Of a stretch of DNA of 21,041 nucleotides, positions 1 through 8,158 are shown piece by piece. The DNA comes from a virus. A program made the translations under genes and the position numbers. A model generated the notes under the pieces. The model made no database searches. It was given only the letters and a program-made list of their open reading frames with translations, and was not told the origin of the DNA. The stretch covers positions 1 to 21,041 of IMG/VR virus record IMGVR_UViG_3300037172_000018; one strand, 5' to 3'. Positions within the stretch are counted from its first letter, which is position 1, and every line of letters starts with the position of its first letter.

Positions 1-1678
1 CCGATCCTTGAGCGGCTACGATGACGGCACTGGCCGTTTTAACCTGAATTTTGATTGTGACACCATCAGCAGGGCCATTGGGAAGCGTAAGAGTTAGTGC
101 AGCAGTAGCGCGATAGCCATTTTCGGCAACGGCGTTTGTGTTGACAGCTATATTACTCCAAGTGAATCCGGCGCCGCTTGCCGCGATGGTTATAGAGTTA
201 TTACCATTCGTAATGGATATGCCAGCACCTGCCGTTAATGTAGCTGCTGCGGGTGTGCTTGTACCACCTATTACGACTTGTCCAGAAGTCAAAGATAATG
301 ACGTAAGAGCTGCAGTGGAACTTGTTCCGCTTATCACGACGCCATTGGTGTTAAAGCTGGTAGACCCTGTTCCCCCTCCAGCTACAACAGCCGTTCCGAA
401 AATAGGCTGTGCTGCGGCACCTTGAGAAACTAAAGGAACCCCCGATGTGGCCGATGGTGGAACGGAATTAGGAAGATTAGAGGCTCCTGCAGTGATGACG
501 TTATATTGCGTAATGGCCGTACCAGTGATAGATGTACCATTGCCAGTCAATAGACCTGTTTGCGTCGTGGTAAGTGTAATGGCTGGTGTTGTGGTTGCTG
601 TAGCTACCGTTCCTGCGAATCCATTGGCAGTAACAACAGAGACCGATGTTACTGTTCCCGATGTTGCAGGACTAGCCCAGGAAGGCGGTGATCCTGTCGT
701 AGCCGTTAATACCTGACCCGTGGTTCCGTCAGGTAATATGGAGGGAACTCCTGTCGCGCTAGTGATCAGAACACCGTTGTTGACCGTTGCTAGCCCTGAA
801 ACGACATTAGTCGCCGAAGAATAGAGAATTTGGTTAATTGTCGTTGTTGACGGGTAGGTAGCCGTGCTAAAAACTGGATCTGCCGATGCACCTGCACTTT
901 GTAAAACCTGTCCTGCTGTAGCTGTAGGACCAACCTTTGTGATGGTCGCCGTACCAGCCCCTACAAGAACAGCATGGTTGGTAAGCCCAGTTAGCTGAAC
1001 TGTCTCTGTGTTAGCCGATCCAGCGACGGTTATGCTTCCAGTTCCTAAAATATTAAAGTTCCCAGCCAGAGGAGATTCAGCACCTCCCGTATTGCCAGTA
1101 AACGTAGTTGTGGCGCCTAGGGAAGCTATTGTCTGGAATGATGGATCGGCCGCTGCGCCATTTGACGCTAACACAGCTCCTGTAGTGACTGAGGGGCCTA
1201 CTTGTGTGAGAGTAGTTGCTGAGCCACCGACTTGGACGGCGTGGTTTGTAAGACCGGATAGCTGTATCGTTAAAGTGCTTGCTGCACCCGACGTTGTGAT
1301 ACTTCCGGAACCTAAAATATTCCAGTTACCTGCCGTCGGCGATAAAGCGCCTCCTGAGTTTCCTGTAATTGTCTCTCCTGACCCTGTTCCAGACAATGTC
1401 ACGAACCCATTGGCGTCTACAGTGAAGAAAGTCGAGTTGAATGAAGCCATGCCAGCGTTTGTACCGACCGACGAACCTGCCGCAGAAGCATATTGAGTCA
1501 CGACCGTTACTGTGTTTCCTGATCCCGTTGTCTCTAATGGTATGCTGTGACTAGCAACTATCGTTCCCAGTATGTTGAGCGTGTTAGCTACAGGTACAGC
1601 GGTCCCAGAGTTCGTTACAAACGATGTCGGTACCTCGGGATGTGAGCCTTCAAAATTGATTATTCCGGCCTGTGACAT
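1..1678 (-). CDS. Tail-fibre-like repeat protein, 3' end beyond the left edge
   Basis: The frame is open for 559 codons from the ATG at 1678 and runs off the left edge with no stop. An AGGAG ribosome-binding site lies a few bases upstream of the ATG. The protein is very rich in Thr, Ser, Gly, Ala and Val with few charged residues, as expected for an elongated trimeric beta fibre. It has a tandem repeat of about 89 residues (106-194 and 195-283). Each unit starts GN(S/T)GGA.SP.AGN.NILG and has a central GLTNHAV segment. Short units such as GQVL.S.GA.ADP.F follow. The visible end (about 504-559) resembles a small C-terminal fibre domain. It lies in line with a 115-residue protein and a second fibre-like gene. 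By analogy it would act in host attachment; this is inferred from composition and context. Confidence 0.8.
   Translation of the reverse strand, partial: MSQAGIINFEGSHPEVPTSFVTNSGTAVPVANTLNILGTIVASHSIPLETTGSGNTVTVVTQYASAAGSSVGTNAGMASFNSTFFTVDANGFVTLSGTGSGETITGNSGGALSPTAGNWNILGSGSITTSGAASTLTIQLSGLTNHAVQVGGSATTLTQVGPSVTTGAVLASNGAAADPSFQTIASLGATTTFTGNTGGAESPLAGNFNILGTGSITVAGSANTETVQLTGLTNHAVLVGAGTATITKVGPTATAGQVLQSAGASADPVFSTATYPSTTTINQILYSSATNVVSGLATVNNGVLITSATGVPSILPDGTTGQVLTATTGSPPSWASPATSGTVTSVSVVTANGFAGTVATATTTPAITLTTTQTGLLTGNGTSITGTAITQYNVITAGASNLPNSVPPSATSGVPLVSQGAAAQPIFGTAVVAGGGTGSTSFNTNGVVISGTSSTAALTSLSLTSGQVVIGGTSTPAAATLTAGAGISITNGNNSITIAASGAGFTWSNIAVNTNAVAENGYRATAALTLTLPNGPADGVTIKIQVKTASAVIVAAQGS
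830..1363 (-). repeat. Two tandem 267-bp coding repeats in the fibre gene
   Basis: Two adjacent units of about 89 codons (about 1097-1363 and 830-1096) encode matching segments. Both contain GN.GGA.SP.AGN.NILG, SIT, GLTNHAV, VGP and a closing ADP.F motif. The DNA copies have diverged clearly, so the duplication is old or maintained by selection on the protein fold. Confidence 0.75.
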
Positions 1679-1723
1679 AGCTCTCCTCTTGTATTTAGTC
1701 TTTCCATTCCCAAAAGATATGGA

Positions 1724-2071
1724 TTAGATTGGCTGCGCATATACCACTTCTATGTACACAGACCCTGATGCTGGTGCGCCTCCTGGATACCTGACGTACC
1801 ATTGAGTACCTATTCCAAAGGTCAGGTCATCCATGTTAACCGGTCTGTGGTTCATAGTTACGTCGAACAGTTTGAAGCTTCCGGCAGGCACAATTATCCT
1901 GTCTGTAGTGTTATCCGTACTGAAAATCACATCTGCATTAGTGTTGTTGGTGAAACAGATAATTCTGGCTTGAAAGGCAAATGGAGGGCCAACGGCGGTA
2001 AATGTGGCCGCGACACTGGCGAATCCTAACGTCCTCAATACGTCAACTTGTGCTTTGGTTGTGAAAGACAT
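1724..2071 (-). CDS. Small conserved phage tail-region protein, 115 residues
   Basis: The protein begins MSFTTKAQVDVLRTLGFASV and has alternating beta-type segments, with no signal peptide or membrane segment. An AGAGG motif six bases before the ATG supports the start. It sits between two fibre-like genes on the same strand, 11 bases after the second fibre gene ends and about 45 bases before the first begins. This placement suggests a small virion protein, perhaps a fibre-associated or capping component. The family looks like a conserved hypothetical phage protein, but no function can be read from the residues. Confidence 0.75.
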   Translation of the reverse strand: MSFTTKAQVDVLRTLGFASVAATFTAVGPPFAFQARIICFTNNTNADVIFSTDNTTDRIIVPAGSFKLFDVTMNHRPVNMDDLTFGIGTQWYVRYPGGAPASGSVYIEVVYAQPI

Positions 2072-2082
2072 ACTTCGCCTCT

Positions 2083-3093
2083 TTAGTTAAGGACAATGAA
2101 GTTCAGAGTCAAAGAAGCTGTGTTCGTGGTCGCTCCTGTACCGTTTTGCAGTGTGATAACGGATTGACTTGCAGTGTTCGCATAGCTTTGGATGGTCAAA
2201 GCTGCGCCAGTCGTTCCCCCTGTAAGCGCATACATCACTTGAGTCGACGATCCTGTGATGGCACTGTTCGAAAGGGTAAAAGCGAATGTTGCTCCAGCCG
2301 CTATACTTGGTGTCGTGATTGTGATCTGACCAACCCGGGCATTTAATGTCCCCGTAGTCGTTCCAGATACTGTGCCTGCATTAAAGGTAATACCAGAACC
2401 TGCTGCTGTTGCTACAAACCCAGTTGCTGCTGTGATGTTACCGGTAACAGAAGGGGAAGCGGTATATGCAGGCACCACACCTACTCCACCGCTTGCAAGA
2501 AGCTGTCCTACGGCCACGTCAGCCAATGAACCGATAACGTTGGTGGCAGTCGCTAGAAGTAGGGCACCAGCTACTACCGTGTCTGGAAATGTATCTGTGG
2601 AGGCCACCCAGTTGGTACCATTTGATTTTAGAATTGTACCTGTGGCACCGGCCGTTGCGGGGAAAGTCGCAGTCGTCCATGTTGGATCTGCAGATGCACC
2701 TCCCGATGTTAACAACTGACCGGCCGTTCCTGCTGCTGTGGCAACAATGGAACTTGTGCCTTCACCGATTAGCACTCCATGAGCTGTATAGGTTGCTGGG
2801 GTATATGGACCGATTAGGGATAAGACCACATTACCGGCAGTTGTGACGGCTGATATTTGATTTGCGGTTCCGGTCACTGAAAGAATTGCGCCCGTACCAG
2901 TTGCAATCTCAACCCAATTGCCTCCTCCGCCATAAAGAAAAAAGGCAGTAGGAGATTTAGGAGGAGAAAACACGAGCTGACCAATCTCGTAGTTAGTCTG
3001 GTTACTTGTAGGTGGATTTTCGAAAGGAAGAGGAGGAGGCAAAACAGGTATAAGCGCCTGACCGATTCCATAGACCTGAAACATTTTGGACAT
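2083..3093 (-). CDS. Tail-fibre-like protein, 336 residues
   Basis: The start at 3093 (MSKMFQVYGIGQAL) is chosen because AGGAGT lies seven bases upstream. An alternative in-frame ATG at 3174 would add 27 residues but has no ribosome-binding site and crosses the presumed promoter region. Residues about 15-65 are Pro-rich with a short aromatic segment (GQLVFSPPKSPTAFFLYGG). The rest is Thr/Ala/Gly/Ser-rich and carries fibre units such as GQLLTSGGASADPTWTTA and GATGTILKSNGTNWVAST. The first of these is also found in the neighbouring fibre gene. The C-terminus (about 265-336) is a beta-rich domain. Likely a second tail fibre or fibre adaptor; this is inferred from composition and position. Confidence 0.8.
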   Translation of the reverse strand: MSKMFQVYGIGQALIPVLPPPLPFENPPTSNQTNYEIGQLVFSPPKSPTAFFLYGGGGNWVEIATGTGAILSVTGTANQISAVTTAGNVVLSLIGPYTPATYTAHGVLIGEGTSSIVATAAGTAGQLLTSGGASADPTWTTATFPATAGATGTILKSNGTNWVASTDTFPDTVVAGALLLATATNVIGSLADVAVGQLLASGGVGVVPAYTASPSVTGNITAATGFVATAAGSGITFNAGTVSGTTTGTLNARVGQITITTPSIAAGATFAFTLSNSAITGSSTQVMYALTGGTTGAALTIQSYANTASQSVITLQNGTGATTNTASLTLNFIVLN

Positions 3094-3149
3094 GATAGAT
3101 ACTCCTGCTACGGGTTTAAAATCGAAAATTGACGAATAAAATTCATAGA

Positions 3150-3173
3150 CGTCAACATATATATTTATTGACA
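3150..3173. promoter_or_regulatory. Inverted repeat in the divergent intergenic region, possible operator
   Basis: TGTCAA and TTGACG (read on the minus strand) face each other around a 12-base AT-only centre; on the plus strand this is cGTCAA then TTGACa. The element lies between the fibre gene read left and the helix-turn-helix gene read right, where a repressor site would be expected. The arms are only five perfect pairs, so chance is possible. Confidence 0.3.
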
Positions 3174-3182
3174 AATAGACTG

Positions 3183-3211
3183 TTGTGTTTTAATGAAGGA
3201 TATGTGATACT
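3183..3211 (+). promoter_or_regulatory. Candidate promoter for the HTH/membrane-protein cassette
   Basis: TTGTGT (3183-3188) and GATACT (3206-3211) are separated by 17 bases, with a TG extension just before the -10 hexamer. A TTGACA at 3168-3173 lies a little upstream but has no good -10 partner at the right distance. The predicted transcript would start about 30 bases before the ATG at 3249. Confidence 0.35.
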
Positions 3212-3248
3212 ATTGCTATATATGTCATGCAAACAAAGGAACGTAACA

Positions 3249-3443
3249 ATGGATATAGTTTTTTTGACCGTTGAGGAGTTCGCTCAACGCATTAAGATGC
3301 ATCCTGGCACGGTTAGAAAAGGAATCAAAGAAGGAAAAATATTTGCTAGCCGTCCTAGTATGGGTAAAAGAGCACCTTACAGGATCGCTGAGTCAGAACT
3401 GGAAAGACTCCATCTACAGGGTATGTGTGAACGAAACAAGTAA
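3249..3443 (+). CDS. Small excisionase-like helix-turn-helix DNA-binding protein, 64 residues
   Basis: The protein reads MDIVFLTVEEFAQRIKMHPG, followed by TVRKGIKEGKIFASRP, then PYRIAESELERL. This is the usual layout of the helix-turn-helix_17/excisionase family: a TVEEFA helix, a TVRKGI recognition helix, a short KIFASR wing and a YRI..SELERL tail. The length (64) is typical. The start at 3249 is chosen for AAGGA eight bases upstream; the longer frame from 3129 reads through the promoter-like region. It is the first gene of a plus-strand trio against the direction of the structural genes. It could regulate this cassette or the adjacent fibre genes, or be an excisionase. No integrase is in the window. 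Confidence 0.75.
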   Translation: MDIVFLTVEEFAQRIKMHPGTVRKGIKEGKIFASRPSMGKRAPYRIAESELERLHLQGMCERNK

Positions 3444-3455
3444 AGGAGAAAATAC

Positions 3456-3674
3456 ATGGAATATATGGGATTAATCGTCGCTTTTGGAGCGCTTAGTGTC
3501 ACAATGGTAGGAGTACTGATCTCCTGTATGTTTTGGATGCGCGGAGAGGCCAATAATTTACGCCTGGAAGCTCAGGCCGATCGCCGAGATATTTTGCAGC
3601 TCATCCGTGCGATTGATAAAGAGATACGGGACTTCCACACAAGATTATGCGCTATTGAAGAGAGAAGAAAGTAA
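3456..3674 (+). CDS. Single-pass membrane protein with coiled-coil tail, 72 residues
   Basis: Residues 4-28 form one hydrophobic segment (MGLIVAFGALSVTMVG onward, ending FWM). After it comes a charged helical tail (RRDILQLIRAIDKEIRDF) likely to form a coiled coil. AAGGAG seven bases before the ATG supports the start, and the stop overlaps the next start in TAATG. Size and topology fit phage lysis-type accessory proteins (holin- or spanin-like), but there is no diagnostic motif and no endolysin nearby, so the role is open. Confidence 0.65.
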   Translation: MEYMGLIVAFGALSVTMVGVLISCMFWMRGEANNLRLEAQADRRDILQLIRAIDKEIRDFHTRLCAIEERRK

Positions 3675-3943
3675 TGGGTACTGAATGGGCGCAAATAATC
3701 ACAATATGCGGGACGATCGTTGGCGGACTTGCATTCCTTTCCGGGATCATCATTTGGATGGTCGGTAAAGTCGATGCGGACGTTTCAACTGCGTGTGGGC
3801 GTATTGATGATCAAGGGAAAAGAATTGATAAATTGATTTACGCATTCATGGAGTTCCAGCGTGGAGTGAACGCAGATATTCGTGAAGTTGAAAAAGATAT
3901 TAATAAATTGGAAAAAATAATACCTGAATTTAAAAGGAAATGA
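3674..3943 (+). CDS. Single-pass membrane protein with coiled-coil tail, 89 residues
   Basis: A hydrophobic segment at about residues 7-31 (IITICGTIVGGLAFLSG then IIIWMVG) is followed by a charged helical region (about 33-85) containing IREVEKDINKLEKI. The architecture mirrors the preceding gene, and the shared start/stop base (TAATG) implies translational coupling. The two may work as a pair in the membrane, for example in lysis or in superinfection control. That is inference: neither resembles a named holin closely enough. The gene ends eight bases before the convergent ejection-protein gene. Confidence 0.65.
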   Translation: MGTEWAQIITICGTIVGGLAFLSGIIIWMVGKVDADVSTACGRIDDQGKRIDKLIYAFMEFQRGVNADIREVEKDINKLEKIIPEFKRK

Positions 3944-3951
3944 AATGATTG

Positions 3952-5751
3952 TTATTTTGCAGATTTTTGGAGCTGCTCTTCTTCTTCTCTGGCTTGAGGC
4001 GAATTGTTGATTAGTTCTTGCGCGAGAATCATGGCTTGTTGTGGCGAGTTATTTTTCGCCGCTACAATGAGTCTCTTCATGATATTCTGTTTTTCAGGAT
4101 CAGTCAAAAGTGATGTCGCCAGCTTTTTGGCTGCATGTAATGTGACAACAGCTCCCAGGGTTTTATAATCGCCAGTCAACAGTGCACGAACACCTTCCAA
4201 AATTTTAAGCGATTGAATTGTTTTATCGTTCTTGGGAATTTGTTTGAGCAGAGATTCAATGGCATCTGCGCCTTTGGTTATAGACTTGATGTTTTGCAGT
4301 TGCTCAGGTCCTAAGACCTTTTTAGATAGTTCGTGGTTCTTGGGATCATTAAGAATGGAAGCGAGTCTTTTAAAATTCATTCCATCGACGTTTTGAGCTT
4401 TCTCAATCGTTTGCATAAGATCCTTGGCATTTAGCCAATGCTTCCAAACATCATTGGTGATCTCGAAATACTTGCCGAATTTAGCTCCTTCAGGACCGGA
4501 CCCGGAAAACGTGTCTTTAATTCCCTGCTTTACCAGTCCAAGCAAGTGCTCTTTCTGCTTAGGATCTCCCCAATTGCCCGCCTTACCAAGATTGCGATAA
4601 AAGCCAGTGAAGAACTCAGCTGTATCCGCGTTGTCAAGCTTTGTCAGACCATCTTTCATGAACTCAATGAATTTCTTTTGCTCATCTAGCAGAGGATACT
4701 TCTCTAAGTAAGCAATCGCATTTTCGATAGCGTTTTTTACAGGTTCCTTATTTCTTATGGGCACGCTGGAGGCCAATTCTTCCATTGATTGATAAACGTT
4801 TGAAGCTTGTTTTTCAAGATACGGTATACCACCGTCGGCATATCCAGGAAGTCCCTTTTTAATCTGTTCTTTGAATAATTCTTCACTGTTTTTCACTCCC
4901 TGCTGAATGGAATTTTCGGCTTCAGGCGTGAGTGATGCATACTTTTTTAATATCTTTCTTTCTTCAAGAGCACTCTTAGCCAGCGTAATATCTTTTTCGG
5001 AATATCCTGCCTTTCTCAAATCCTTGAGTACTTTCTCAACTTCCTTAGTTTTCGACGTCACTGGTACATTGGTTTTAGGGCCAAATTTTAATGCGGCGAT
5101 GATTTCAGCAGCAGCTTGCGCCCATGGTGGCGCTCCCAATTCTTCGAGAGTCTGACCAGCTGCTCCCGCCACAATGGGGGCTATGATACCGCCTCCACCA
5201 AACGCTACGCCCCCGCCTCCAAGCCTCCCCATTCTTCGACCGTAACGTCCAGCAGCCGTTTTAGGTTCTGATACGAGGCCGAGTTGTTTACCATGTTCTT
5301 CTACTTGCCTAGACGATGCAAGACGTGAATATCTTGGGATGACATCTTCGTCTGAAAGCTCCATGAGTTCCCCAAAGGATGGCTTTTCCCCTTGATTCAT
5401 TTTCTCTAGAATATCGAAATCACGACCAATCTTGGCTTTTTCTCCTGGGAGCACGTCTGTGGCTTGTAGGCCTAATAAATCAAGCACATCGCCATAGGTG
5501 CCTAGAAGACCGATACCGAAACCTTGAGCCCCTTGCTTGCTGAAATCAGCGACATAATCACCTACTCCTAAGTCTTCTTTTTTACTAGGACCATTGAAAT
5601 AGTTAATCACTTCTTCTGGTGAATAGCCTGCTTCTTGTGCCTTGAGTACCTTGTCTTCAAAAGATGGATCTTTTGTGCCTAGATATTCCATGATCTCCTC
5701 ATCGGAATATCCCGCCTGCTTAGCTTGCTGATATTTTCCTTGATAGTTCAT
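3952..5751 (-). CDS. Putative DNA-ejection (internal virion) protein, P22 gp16 position, 599 residues
   Basis: This is the last of three coupled genes in the order seen for P22 7-20-16. Its start overlaps the preceding stop in ATGA. The N-terminus has two short repeats built on AGYSDEEI (13-20) and AGYSPEEV (41-48), and a related AGYSEKDI occurs near 248-255. A Gly/Ala-rich hydrophobic stretch at about 176-222 (GRLGGGGVAFGGGGIIAP, then VAGAAGQTLEEL) could enter a membrane. The C-terminal half is mostly charged helix. P22 gp16 is 609 residues long, close to this. By analogy the protein is packed in the capsid and leaves with the DNA to help cross the cell envelope. Assignment is by order, size and composition. 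Confidence 0.6.
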   Translation of the reverse strand: MNYQGKYQQAKQAGYSDEEIMEYLGTKDPSFEDKVLKAQEAGYSPEEVINYFNGPSKKEDLGVGDYVADFSKQGAQGFGIGLLGTYGDVLDLLGLQATDVLPGEKAKIGRDFDILEKMNQGEKPSFGELMELSDEDVIPRYSRLASSRQVEEHGKQLGLVSEPKTAAGRYGRRMGRLGGGGVAFGGGGIIAPIVAGAAGQTLEELGAPPWAQAAAEIIAALKFGPKTNVPVTSKTKEVEKVLKDLRKAGYSEKDITLAKSALEERKILKKYASLTPEAENSIQQGVKNSEELFKEQIKKGLPGYADGGIPYLEKQASNVYQSMEELASSVPIRNKEPVKNAIENAIAYLEKYPLLDEQKKFIEFMKDGLTKLDNADTAEFFTGFYRNLGKAGNWGDPKQKEHLLGLVKQGIKDTFSGSGPEGAKFGKYFEITNDVWKHWLNAKDLMQTIEKAQNVDGMNFKRLASILNDPKNHELSKKVLGPEQLQNIKSITKGADAIESLLKQIPKNDKTIQSLKILEGVRALLTGDYKTLGAVVTLHAAKKLATSLLTDPEKQNIMKRLIVAAKNNSPQQAMILAQELINNSPQAREEEEQLQKSAK

Positions 5752-7016
5752 CCAAAAATCTCATCTAAAGAAGGACGATTTTGTTTTTCTGTATCTTCTT
5801 CAACCATTGCTCTAGCCCTGCTATTAGTCTGCTTTAACTGATCTTCCAGTTGAGATTTCAATTTTCGATAATTTTCTGTGGCATATTTTTTTATCAGCAC
5901 AGGATCAGCGCCCGAACCGTAGTGATCCATGGCAGCTTTATATGTTTCATCTTTGAGGTAAGCAATGCGATTACCCAATGCCAACTGATGGGCTATGAGA
6001 TGGCGACCTTCTGGACTATTAGCAAGCGTAGGAAAGCCCTGTTTGAACTGATCTAAGTCAAAGTTTGTGACTCGACCTGGAAAGAAGTCCTTGGCCCTTC
6101 GCGCCATCCGCGCAATGGTTTTGGCATAGTCCTGAGCTTCCGGAGTCGCTAAAGCTTTAACCCGCGGATCTCCCGTATCCCAGTTAACGTTCCATTTTGC
6201 GATGCCAGTCGGAAGAACGCCAGGAATCTCGTTGAGATCCTGAAGATGTTTCACTTCCCGATATTCATCATCTAAGGCATTCAGCCTATCCACAGCTTCG
6301 GTGTAAGTCGGAATATTGGTTTTTTCTCTATATTCGTTTTGTTTAACGATATCAGCAGGAGTCATGCCAACGGGTTCTGGCAACTCTGGAAAATCTAATT
6401 CTAACGTTCCCAAGTTTGTCCCGGGAATATCAATATTGGGTTTGCTTTCTTCTCTCGTTTCTTGCTGTTGCCCAAGCCCTTTCCCAGATTTCGAGCGTCT
6501 GATTAAATCATTCACATTTTTAATTACATCAGATTGGCCTCCTGTTGGGGCATTTTCCATCTGATTTTGCCATATTTTTGCTGTTTCTTCGGGATATCCT
6601 GCTTTAATTAGCGAATCTAGTACACTTTTTCCAGCCTCTCTTCTCTTCTGTAGATCTCGAACTTTCAACTGGGTTTCGGGTTTCAGTTTGCTTAAATCTT
6701 TGGCTGATACCTTTTCACCAGACACTACACGGCCAAGAACGTCTTGCTCAGCTTCATTCATTTCTTGCTGTTCAATCTGCATGCGCTGCTTAAATATTTC
6801 CTGACCTTTCTCACCATAAGGGCTTAGGGCAGATCGTAATGCCTCTAATTTCTTGGATTGTGGAGCACCTTCGAGAGACTTATCATGGAGCACGCTTTCT
6901 AGGCTTCTGTTAGCGAAGAAGGTATTCAATCCGTTTCCAATCCCTTGGCCTAAACTCATGCCAAGCATGTCCGCGAGTTGTCCTTGAGGATTTCCTGTTT
7001 CAATCACTTGGACCAT
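5748..7016 (-). CDS. Putative DNA-ejection (internal virion) protein, P22 gp20 position, 422 residues
   Basis: The middle gene of the ejection-protein trio. It overlaps the upstream stop by one base (TGATG) and the downstream start by four (ATGA). The protein is Gln-, Lys- and Glu-rich and mainly helical, with coiled-coil-like stretches (about 60-135 and 345-415) and a Pro-rich linker near 190-235. It contains one AGYPEET segment near 140, resembling the repeats in the next protein. No enzymatic motif is seen. P22 gp20 is about 470 residues, a comparable size. The function is inferred from gene order and composition. Confidence 0.55.
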   Translation of the reverse strand: MVQVIETGNPQGQLADMLGMSLGQGIGNGLNTFFANRSLESVLHDKSLEGAPQSKKLEALRSALSPYGEKGQEIFKQRMQIEQQEMNEAEQDVLGRVVSGEKVSAKDLSKLKPETQLKVRDLQKRREAGKSVLDSLIKAGYPEETAKIWQNQMENAPTGGQSDVIKNVNDLIRRSKSGKGLGQQQETREESKPNIDIPGTNLGTLELDFPELPEPVGMTPADIVKQNEYREKTNIPTYTEAVDRLNALDDEYREVKHLQDLNEIPGVLPTGIAKWNVNWDTGDPRVKALATPEAQDYAKTIARMARRAKDFFPGRVTNFDLDQFKQGFPTLANSPEGRHLIAHQLALGNRIAYLKDETYKAAMDHYGSGADPVLIKKYATENYRKLKSQLEDQLKQTNSRARAMVEEDTEKQNRPSLDEIFG

Positions 7017-7606
7017 CAGTATATTCCTCCTCCGCTACGTTTGAACAGGCTGCTGATGCCTGATGAAAGACCCTGACCGAGAAGTCCTCCAATTGGGCCA
7101 CCCATAGATGTTCCGATGCCGCCTAATAAATTACCTAAGAAGCCGCTGGAACCTTGTTGCTTATTATAGGCAAAGGGCTGGTAATTGAGACCTGTATGGG
7201 TCAGCTGATTATATTGATTGTATTGTTGGTTAGCTGCTTGACCTTGAAGTTCGGAAAACAGTTGAGCAAGTTGTGCTTGCAACCCGGCGCCTGCTCCCCC
7301 TATAGCCTGCCCAAGACCGCTTGATGACAACGCTCCCATGCCTCCGAATCGTTCCATAATACGCGGCAATATCTGCTCTTCAAACTGCTGAAAATAGGGA
7401 GAAGAAAATTGATCGAGAGATTGCTGTTGATTGCCACCTAAAAAGTTGTTGAAGTAGTTCTGAGCCAGGTCATACCCTCCCCCTTGCTGCTGCATGCCCA
7501 TGGCTTGGCCGATAATGCTGTTATGCAAGCCCTGCATTTCTGGAGTGCCTGTCGGAATCTTTTTTAACTTATCGGGACTTCCGAAAAGAAAATCACTGAC
7601 TTTCAT
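7016..7606 (-). CDS. Putative DNA-ejection (internal virion) protein, P22 gp7 position, 196 residues
   Basis: The protein begins MKVSDFLFGSPDKLKKIPTG and is Gln/Gly-rich throughout (GMQQQGGGYDLAQNYF, QGQAANQQYNQYNQL). A glycine-zipper-like hydrophobic C-terminal segment (153-190, with GGIGTSMGGPIGGLLGQGL) is a candidate membrane-active region. AGGTG five bases before the ATG supports the start. It is first in the ejection trio and smallest, as gp7 is in P22 (229 residues). By analogy it would be an early-ejected pore component; the sequence itself shows only the composition and the glycine-rich tail. Confidence 0.6.
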   Translation of the reverse strand: MKVSDFLFGSPDKLKKIPTGTPEMQGLHNSIIGQAMGMQQQGGGYDLAQNYFNNFLGGNQQQSLDQFSSPYFQQFEEQILPRIMERFGGMGALSSSGLGQAIGGAGAGLQAQLAQLFSELQGQAANQQYNQYNQLTHTGLNYQPFAYNKQQGSSGFLGNLLGGIGTSMGGPIGGLLGQGLSSGISSLFKRSGGGIY

Positions 7607-7613
7607 AATTCAC

Positions 7614-8114
7614 CTAGTTTTTTAAATATTCCATAACCCAGACGCACCAGGTCAAAGCGTTACCCGAATTGTTTTGGATAATAATTGTATTTGTCGAGCT
7701 GTTGTAACGGACATAAATCGATGGATCGTTTAAAAAGTACGACAGTCCGACCGAGTCAAGAGCACCGCCAAAACCTTGTACTGGATAAAGATAGCCAAAA
7801 ATGTTCGTAGGCTGGGTGGATGAGGTTAAAACAAGACTCGTCGTTCCCGTCGGAATATTTCCCCCATTTAGGTTTACCAGGTCGGCTGTAATCCTATAGC
7901 CATTCCTATTTTGCCCAGGGTTAGTCGTCTGATACCATTGCTCAAAACTTGCATTTTCCTGGAGCAGAAAGAGGCCACTTTCCTTCGTATTCACCGCATT
8001 GGCTACCCGGCGCAGGTAAAGCAATAGAATATTTTCGAAATCCCTTTCCTGAGGATTTATATCCAGAGATATTGGAAGCTGATTTGTGTTGAGGGGATTG
8101 TCGCTAGAGTTCAT
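7614..8114 (-). CDS. Conserved phage tail-associated protein, 166 residues
   Basis: An N-terminal helical segment (PQERDFENILLLYLRRVANA, residues 21-40) ending in a NTKESG stretch is followed by a beta-rich domain ending WCVWVMEYLKN. This type of N-terminus recurs in short structural proteins near podovirus tail genes. The ribosome-binding site is weak, so the start is less certain than most. It sits between the nozzle gene with its small follower and the ejection genes, which suggests a tail or tail-tip component. No specific function can be assigned. Confidence 0.7.
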   Translation of the reverse strand: MNSSDNPLNTNQLPISLDINPQERDFENILLLYLRRVANAVNTKESGLFLLQENASFEQWYQTTNPGQNRNGYRITADLVNLNGGNIPTGTTSLVLTSSTQPTNIFGYLYPVQGFGGALDSVGLSYFLNDPSIYVRYNSSTNTIIIQNNSGNALTWCVWVMEYLKN

Positions 8115-8158
8115 TAATCCATCTTCACAGGGTTGGCTCCATCCATGAGATCTTCAAA

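Noticed and set aside
138-1496. Plus-strand ORFs at 138-425, 447-716 and 1008-1496 with Val/Pro/Ala-rich products
   Set aside because: They are antisense to the continuous fibre frame on the minus strand. Their composition is what Thr/Gly/Ser codons give when read backward, and they have no ribosome-binding sites.
3094-3174. Upstream start (3174) for the 336-residue fibre protein
   Set aside because: No ribosome-binding site; the start at 3093 has AGGAGT at the right distance, and the extension crosses the operator-like region.
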